NCBI RefSeq assembly: GCF_029873635.1
Contig: NC_080421.1
Coordinates: 36,932,617-36,996,616 of the forward strand
DNA: 64,000 nucleotides
Direction: 5' to 3'
DNA from: Malania oleifera
Lineage: Eukaryota > Streptophyta > Magnoliopsida > Santalales > Ximeniaceae
Part shown: positions 58,991-64,000 of the stretch, piece by piece
Layout of the letters: every line of letters starts with the position of its first letter
Numbering within the stretch: position 1 is the first letter of the stretch
The notes under the pieces: model-generated
What the model saw: the letters and a program-made list of their open reading frames with translations, nothing else
Databases searched by the model: none
Told to the model about the DNA's origin: nothing
Made by a program: the position numbers and the translations under genes

Positions 58991-60446
58991 GTGAGCAGCT
59001 TCTGAGTCTCCTCAAGACTCCTAATTCAACATCTTTGTCATCTGCTTTTTCTGTAAATAATAGCGCAACATATTCCATGTCAGGTAGATCTTTTCCTAGT
59101 GTTTTTTTTTTTTTTTTTTTTTTGTGTTTCAATATGATAAAACCAACCCTTGGATCATTGATACCTGAGCTACTGATCATATCATACATTCGGCATCAGT
59201 ATTTCATTCCTGTTCTCGTATTACATCTAAAGTTCATTTGCCAAATGGAAAAAAGGTTGAATCCACCCATACTGGTATAGCTAAGCTTTCAAATGATTTA
59301 TGCTTAACTGATGTGTTGTGTGTCCCTGCATTTAGGTTCAATCTTCTTTCAGTTAGAAACTTGACTTCCAACTCACATTTACAGTTGTATTTTACTTCTT
59401 CACACTGTTATATACAGGATCTTGTGAGCAAGAAGATAACTAGAGTGGGTAAAGCAACTAAAGGACTTTATTACTTGCTGTTATCTGGATCTAAGGATCT
59501 TTCGGAATCAGAATCTGCCATAGCTACTTCTTTACCACCATATTCAGTTCATTGTATGAATTTTAATTTTTCTAAAAAAGATCTTTGGTATTGTCGTTTG
59601 GGACACCCTTCTAGTTCAAAACTATCTTTGTTACATACTAATATTCCAAGAATAAACAAAACTAGTCTTCATATCTGTCACATATATCCATTGGCCAAAC
59701 AACACAAGTTGTCATTCATAGCAAGTTCAATCCATACAACAAAACCTTTTTAAATGATACACTATGATATTTGGGGTCCTTTCTCCATATGTGCAATGGA
59801 TGGTTCTAGATATTTTTTGACTATTGTAGATGATTACAGTCAAAGTACATGGACATTCCTTATGGCACAGAAGTCTCAAACTCGATCCATTTTTCTGAAC
59901 TTTGTTATGTTAATTTCCACTCAATTTGAAACCACAATCAAAATATTAAGATCAGATAATGGTCCTGAGTTTAATATGAAAGAACATTTCCAATCAAAAG
60001 GAATTATTCATCATTTAAGTTGTCCGGAAACACCTTAGCAAAATGTTGTTGTTGAATGAAAACACCAACACCTATTAAATGTAGCTCGAGCCTTAATGTT
60101 TCAAGCCTCTTTACCTTTAAAATTTTTGGGGCATTGTATCCTTACAACCACATATTTGATTAATAGAACACACCCTTCAGTTTTGAAAGGCAAGTCACCA
60201 TATGAGATATTATTTGGAAAGCTACCCTTATATGATCACCTACGCATTCTTGGATGCCTTTGTTGTGCATCAACACTTCATCACAACAGATCAAAATTTG
60301 ATCCTCGAGCTAAACCATGCATTTTTCTTGGATATCCTCATGGCATTAAGGGTTACAAGTTATATGACTTGCCTTCAAAGACAATTTTTGTATCTCGTAA
60401 TGTGATCTTTCACGAAACCATTTTTCCCTTTGCATCAAATAAATAG
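58991..60446 (+). pseudogene. Copia-3 protease and integrase
   Basis: The protease site reads WIIDT, then a TGA stop in place of the active-site Gly, then ATDHI (59150-59185). A T-run (59103-59123) lies just upstream. The 171-codon stretch from 59238 has CVPAFRFNLLSVRNL and the pre-integrase motif LGHPSSSKL, CHIYPLAKQH (first Cys of the pair kept, second Tyr/Pro region altered). The core has YDIWGPF, VDDYSQSTWTFLM and ILRSDNGPEFNM. NVVVE with the catalytic Glu is followed immediately by a stop. The C-terminal part [15 protein letters not shown] ... [15 protein letters not shown] ends at 60446. Confidence 0.88.
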
Positions 60447-61021
60447 CTTCACACAAATACATCTCTTAATCCAATAATCCCAAATCCTATACCTGAGTTT
60501 GAATGTCAAGATAATATTTTTAATAGTCCAAATTCACAAAATCATCCACGTGCACATTCAAGTCCTCTTCCTGCTGATGCTCTATCTTCAATATCTCCTT
60601 TCTCAGATACACTTCCAGTTTCAGTTTCCATAGAACCTAATACACATCAAATTGAGTCATATGTTGTAGGCAATTCTTTTGTTAATCCTACAAGCCATTC
60701 AGCACCACCTATTAACATTCCTTCCATTCCATGAAGGTTTACCAAAAACAGAACACAAGCAAGTTATTTAAAAGACTTTCACTGTTATGCTACAGACCAC
60801 TCCAAGAATGACCTTTTGTTCATTAGGTACACTGTATCCCTTGTCATCAGTAATATATTATCATTGCTTGTCTTCATCTCACAAATGTTTCACACTAGCA
60901 TTATCCATATATCATGAGCCTCATAGTTTTCAAGAAGCTTCTAAGTTAGCACATTGGTGTGATGTTATGGATATTGAAATTAAGGCTCTTGAGGAAAATA
61001 AGACATGTCACTAATCTACCA
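60447..61021 (+). pseudogene. Copia-3 linker and beginning of RT (truncated)
   Basis: The Pro/Ser-rich linker (60447-60740) leads to a decayed RT start with EPHSFQEASKLAHWCDVMDIEIKAL and EENKTCH at 60915-61014. It is then cut by the long-LTR fragment at 61022. The rest of RT, RNase H and the 3' LTR are not in the window. Confidence 0.8.
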
Positions 61022-61327
61022 AGTTAGCTTTACCGTGATCCCAAGAGGGGGTTGAATTTGGTATTTTTAAAATTTAAGCCCTAGATCAATCTCCTAATAC
61101 TAGTATATTCACAACCTTATGGTCAATCTAGTGCAAGTAATGTAAATGTATACTAGAAAGTAAATGAAACAAATTAATCAAATATACATGCACCAGAAAG
61201 CAGTAAATTAGAGTTGACACACAGAAATGTTATCGAGGTTCGAAAAATTGCCTACATCCCCGCCTTGGCTAACAAGCACAAGGATTATCACTATAACTTA
61301 CTTAAACGGGTGGAGCAGTACCTAACC
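61022..61327 (-). mobile_element. Long LTR (SIRE-like) fragment interrupting Copia-3, itself interrupted
   Basis: The inverted terminus ttaccgtgatcccaagaggg matches the 3' end of the solo LTR at 42348-44428. The match continues through tccccgccttggctaac and cgggtggagc to 61327, where LTR E starts. The remainder presumably lies beyond the window. Confidence 0.8.
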
Positions 61328-61661
61328 TGTAAAGACCCGAAAATTTAAAAGGATTAAAATAATTTAAAAAAAAAAGATAAATAAAGTAACAGATAAATAA
61401 ATAAAAGGAATGACGTGGGAAAAGGAAAAAATTTAAAATTAAAGAAATTAAAATTAAATTAAATTAAGATAAATTAAATAATTAAATAATTAGTTATTAA
61501 ATTAAATATTTTTACATTGGATTTAAAAAAAAAAAACTAATTGAAATAAGAGAAATATATATATGGTTAATATAATATATAAATATATATGTATATATGT
61601 ATATATATAATGAGTATATGATAAGATATATATATATATATATATATATGATAAGTATAAG

Positions 61662-61712
<51 letters not shown>

Positions 61713-62766
61713 ACTGACAGAAGAAAAGTAAAAGAAGAAGAAAGAAGAAAGAAGAAGAAAGAAGAAGGAAGAAGCAGGAGAAGATGTCAGGCACGCCCCC
61801 ACCCCCTACAAACTTTTCTGCGTTTAGTACGCGCAGCCACTCCTCCGTCTCCGCTTCTCTCCTTCTCTCAATTATTCGGCGAGTTTGTGACAGATCGAGA
61901 AACGGAAGGTGCCGTTGGAATCCTGGTTCCGCTGCCAACATTTCTACTAGAGCAGATTTTTCATGGGAACGGCTTAGGCACAGCTCCTGGGGAAAGGTAA
62001 TTTTTCTTCATTTTCCCAATTTCGCCGTTAATATGTGGTTAAATCGATGAACAAACACCACCACGGGATCCTAGTCGTCGTCATCGTCATTTTGACGTAA
62101 GTAATTTGTCAATTGGGATTTTCTAAACCTTACTCCAAAGTGAGAGTGGAATTTGGGAAATTTGGCAATTTTACTAAATTTAAGGGTATTATTATTTATT
62201 TAAAAATTATGGCCCTAGTAAGTATTAAATTAATATTTTATTCAAGAATTATTTATTGGAACTAGGAATTTAATTTCAAGGTTCGGGTGAGCGCCGCAGG
62301 TATTTTTTGGAGTCCCTGTTGGCGTAGTTCAAAAAACCAGGTAAAGGAAAAAATATATATTAAATCAGAATTTTTATGAATTTAATGAAAAAATAAATTG
62401 TGTTATATGTACGTGTATATGTTTCGATATGGGTAAAATGCCAATTGTTTTAATTATATTTTTTTTTCCAAGTTTAGGGTTGTTTATTAGATATGTATAT
62501 GCAAAAATGAACTGATGAAAGTATGAAATATTTTCAGGATAATTAAGTAAGAAATGAAAGGTATTTTTAGTATATAAACATTAAATGTTGGTTGGCTTAT
62601 TTTACAGACAATGTATGAATTTTACTGTTAAATTGTGTGGCATGAGATTCTGTGCAAATATATGTTAAATGTATGAGATGCAAGTTAAGTAAGTAAAGCA
62701 ATGAAAATAAAATATGATATGGACAATGTTGCCTGTGTATGTTAAATGCAACCATATAAATGTAAG

Positions 62767-62900
62767 ACAGCTGAAAGAGAGCCATGTTAGCAGATCTAGC
62801 ACACTTCTGTGTAGACTAACTAATGACAGCTAAAAGGAGCTGTGTTAGCAAATTTAGCACGTTTCTACGTAGTCTAACTGATGATGGCTAAAGATCAGCT
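62767..62900 (+). repeat. 59-bp imperfect tandem repeat in LTR E
   Basis: Units 62767-62825 and 62826-62883 plus a partial third, each starting acagctgaaag/acagctaaaag and containing gttagcaRatYtagcac. Confidence 0.85.
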
Positions 62901-63129
62901 GTAGTACGAAGTAATGAAATGAAATGTTATGTAATGAAATGACTGATGAAATGGCAATGAAATGAAATGACAAAGGCAAATGATGTAAATGGGAAAAAGT
63001 CACTTAAAGTGAAACGAAATGCAAAGTTAAGTTATGAACATGAATGAATATGCATGAATGTATAATGACAGAACAAAATGATGTATTATGATATTAGAAG
63101 TATGTATGTACGTAGAACATGTTACGATT

Positions 63130-63450
63130 GGGCGAGGCGTACCTTTCGCCTGAGGGCTTGTTGAGTAAGGCGAGTGCACTAGTAGTTACAGATGTGGCAA
63201 TAGCCACATAACGTACTAGGGCAGAGGGAACCTACTTGTATGGGCGGGTAGAATTCCCTATCCTTAGGGGCTTTGCCGATAAACTATTGTTGAATGCGTG
63301 AGTACGAGATTAATTTATCACTTGAGGGTTTACTGAGTAAGGTGAGTGCCCTGGTATGCTTAAATTGTGACCTTCGGGTTGCCAAATGTGTCAGAGCAGA
63401 GGGGTGCTACTTGTATGGGCGGGTAATCACCCCTATCCTTGGGTAATCTT
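63130..63450 (+). repeat. Two-copy ~170-bp module in LTR E
   Basis: The segment with gagtaaggcgagtgc ... cttgtatgggcgggta ... cctatcctt occurs at about 63145-63275 and again at about 63318-63450. The inverted equivalents occur twice in solo LTR D (15800-15960 and 15975-16130). Confidence 0.82.
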
Positions 63451-64000
63451 GTGGGTTAAACATTTGCATCTGTTTTATTAGTTCAGAGAATGGTTTCAGG
63501 AAATTATGTTAATGATTTATAACTATTATAAAATGATATGTATAATCTCATGTTGGCCACACACTGCTTTAATATATTGTTTATTCCCTTATGAGATGTG
63601 TCTCATCCGAATATAAATTTATCTTTTTATCAGGATTTCATCGAGATCGAGCTTAGAGAGCTCGAGGTTCTATAACATTGTTGGGGAATATAAAAAGTAA
63701 AGGGTATATTTCTATCTTAATTTTGAGATGTACAAAATTTATGTTTTACGTCCTTATATTTTAAGTCTGTGGAGAAAAGAAAGTTTGTGAACATACTGAA
63801 TTATTTTGGGAGTAATGTAGATTTATGAAAATGCAAGTGTTGGATGATTTAATATGGATTATAGTTAGAATTAGTAAACTCTGGTTTTATGTTATATGGA
63901 GATTATGATCATGTTTTCCACTGCGTATGTTATGTTAATTATGGATTATTAGGTATAACGCGCTGGACCCCGGTTTAAGGGTTCGGGGCGTTACAGATGG

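Larger units (their letters stand above)
61328..63995 (+). mobile_element. LTR E (Gypsy-type, 2668 bp), probably a 5' LTR
   Basis: Edges TGTAAAGACCCG at 61328 and GGTTCGGGGCGTTACA at 63995. It is followed by gatgg, which could be the first bases of a TGGTATCAGAGC-type primer-binding site. The preceding taacc is the candidate left target duplication. It shares the two-copy 170-180-bp module with solo LTR D. It contains AT-rich (TA)n tracts (61626-61649, 61665-61708) and a GAA-rich stretch (61708-61782). Open frames such as 61784-62050 have no recognisable domain. Confidence 0.8.

Noticed and set aside
61784-62050. 88-codon frame in LTR E resembling a small gene start
   Set aside because: Lies inside an LTR with clear TG...CA ends, and no domain is visible.

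Overview
The window is nuclear DNA of a flowering plant, almost certainly a eudicot. It holds one intact plant gene, a PHT1-type phosphate transporter with no intron in its coding part. Nearly everything else is decayed Copia and Gypsy LTR retrotransposons, with AT-rich spacers and long microsatellites typical of a large repeat-rich plant genome. I see no rRNA, tRNA gene, CRISPR array or bacterial-type operon.

Layout. 1-6770: an old Tork/Tnt1-like Copia element on the minus strand (Copia-1), cut by a 1.7-kb insertion and by a long LTR that runs off the left edge. 6771-12926: the gene island, with PHT1 on the minus strand at 7265-8890 and an AT-rich upstream region carrying a G-box and a P1BS-like site. 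12927-56377: a single nested stack. A second Tork-like Copia (Copia-2, plus strand) is delimited by the identical 5-bp duplication TTATA at 12922-12926 and 56378-56382. It was opened by a solo LTR (15288-17765) and by a chromodomain Gypsy element (Gypsy-F, 20573-56154) that landed in its 3' LTR. Gypsy-F was opened by a solo LTR at 21257-23381, by a 23.8-kb composite block at 23708-47520 and by a solo LTR inside its reverse transcriptase at 50886-52575. The composite block holds a plus-strand Tekay-like Gypsy (Gypsy-A, itself hit by two solo LTRs), a minus-strand Gypsy whose two LTRs belong to different families, and two copies of a third LTR family (B). 56383-57455: a 5'-truncated LTR. 57631-61021: a third Copia (Copia-3), cut off in its RT by a long-LTR fragment. 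That fragment is interrupted by a 2.67-kb LTR (61328-63995), probably the 5' LTR of a Gypsy element continuing past the window.

How it fits together. Every retroelement reading frame is broken by stops and frameshifts, and several have lost catalytic residues, so none looks autonomous. The boundaries are unusually legible because interrupted LTRs can be compared with their uninterrupted partners. The 5' LTR of Gypsy-F, in three pieces totalling about 1.52 kb, matches its 1525-bp 3' LTR.

The most unusual signal is regulatory-looking. At least five LTR groups from both superfamilies (Copia-1/2, Gypsy LTR families A, B, C and D) carry clusters of the same GTCGAC-centred palindrome (consensus TCGTCGACGA), in several families just upstream of a TATA-like box. 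Family relationships are read by eye; no database search was possible.
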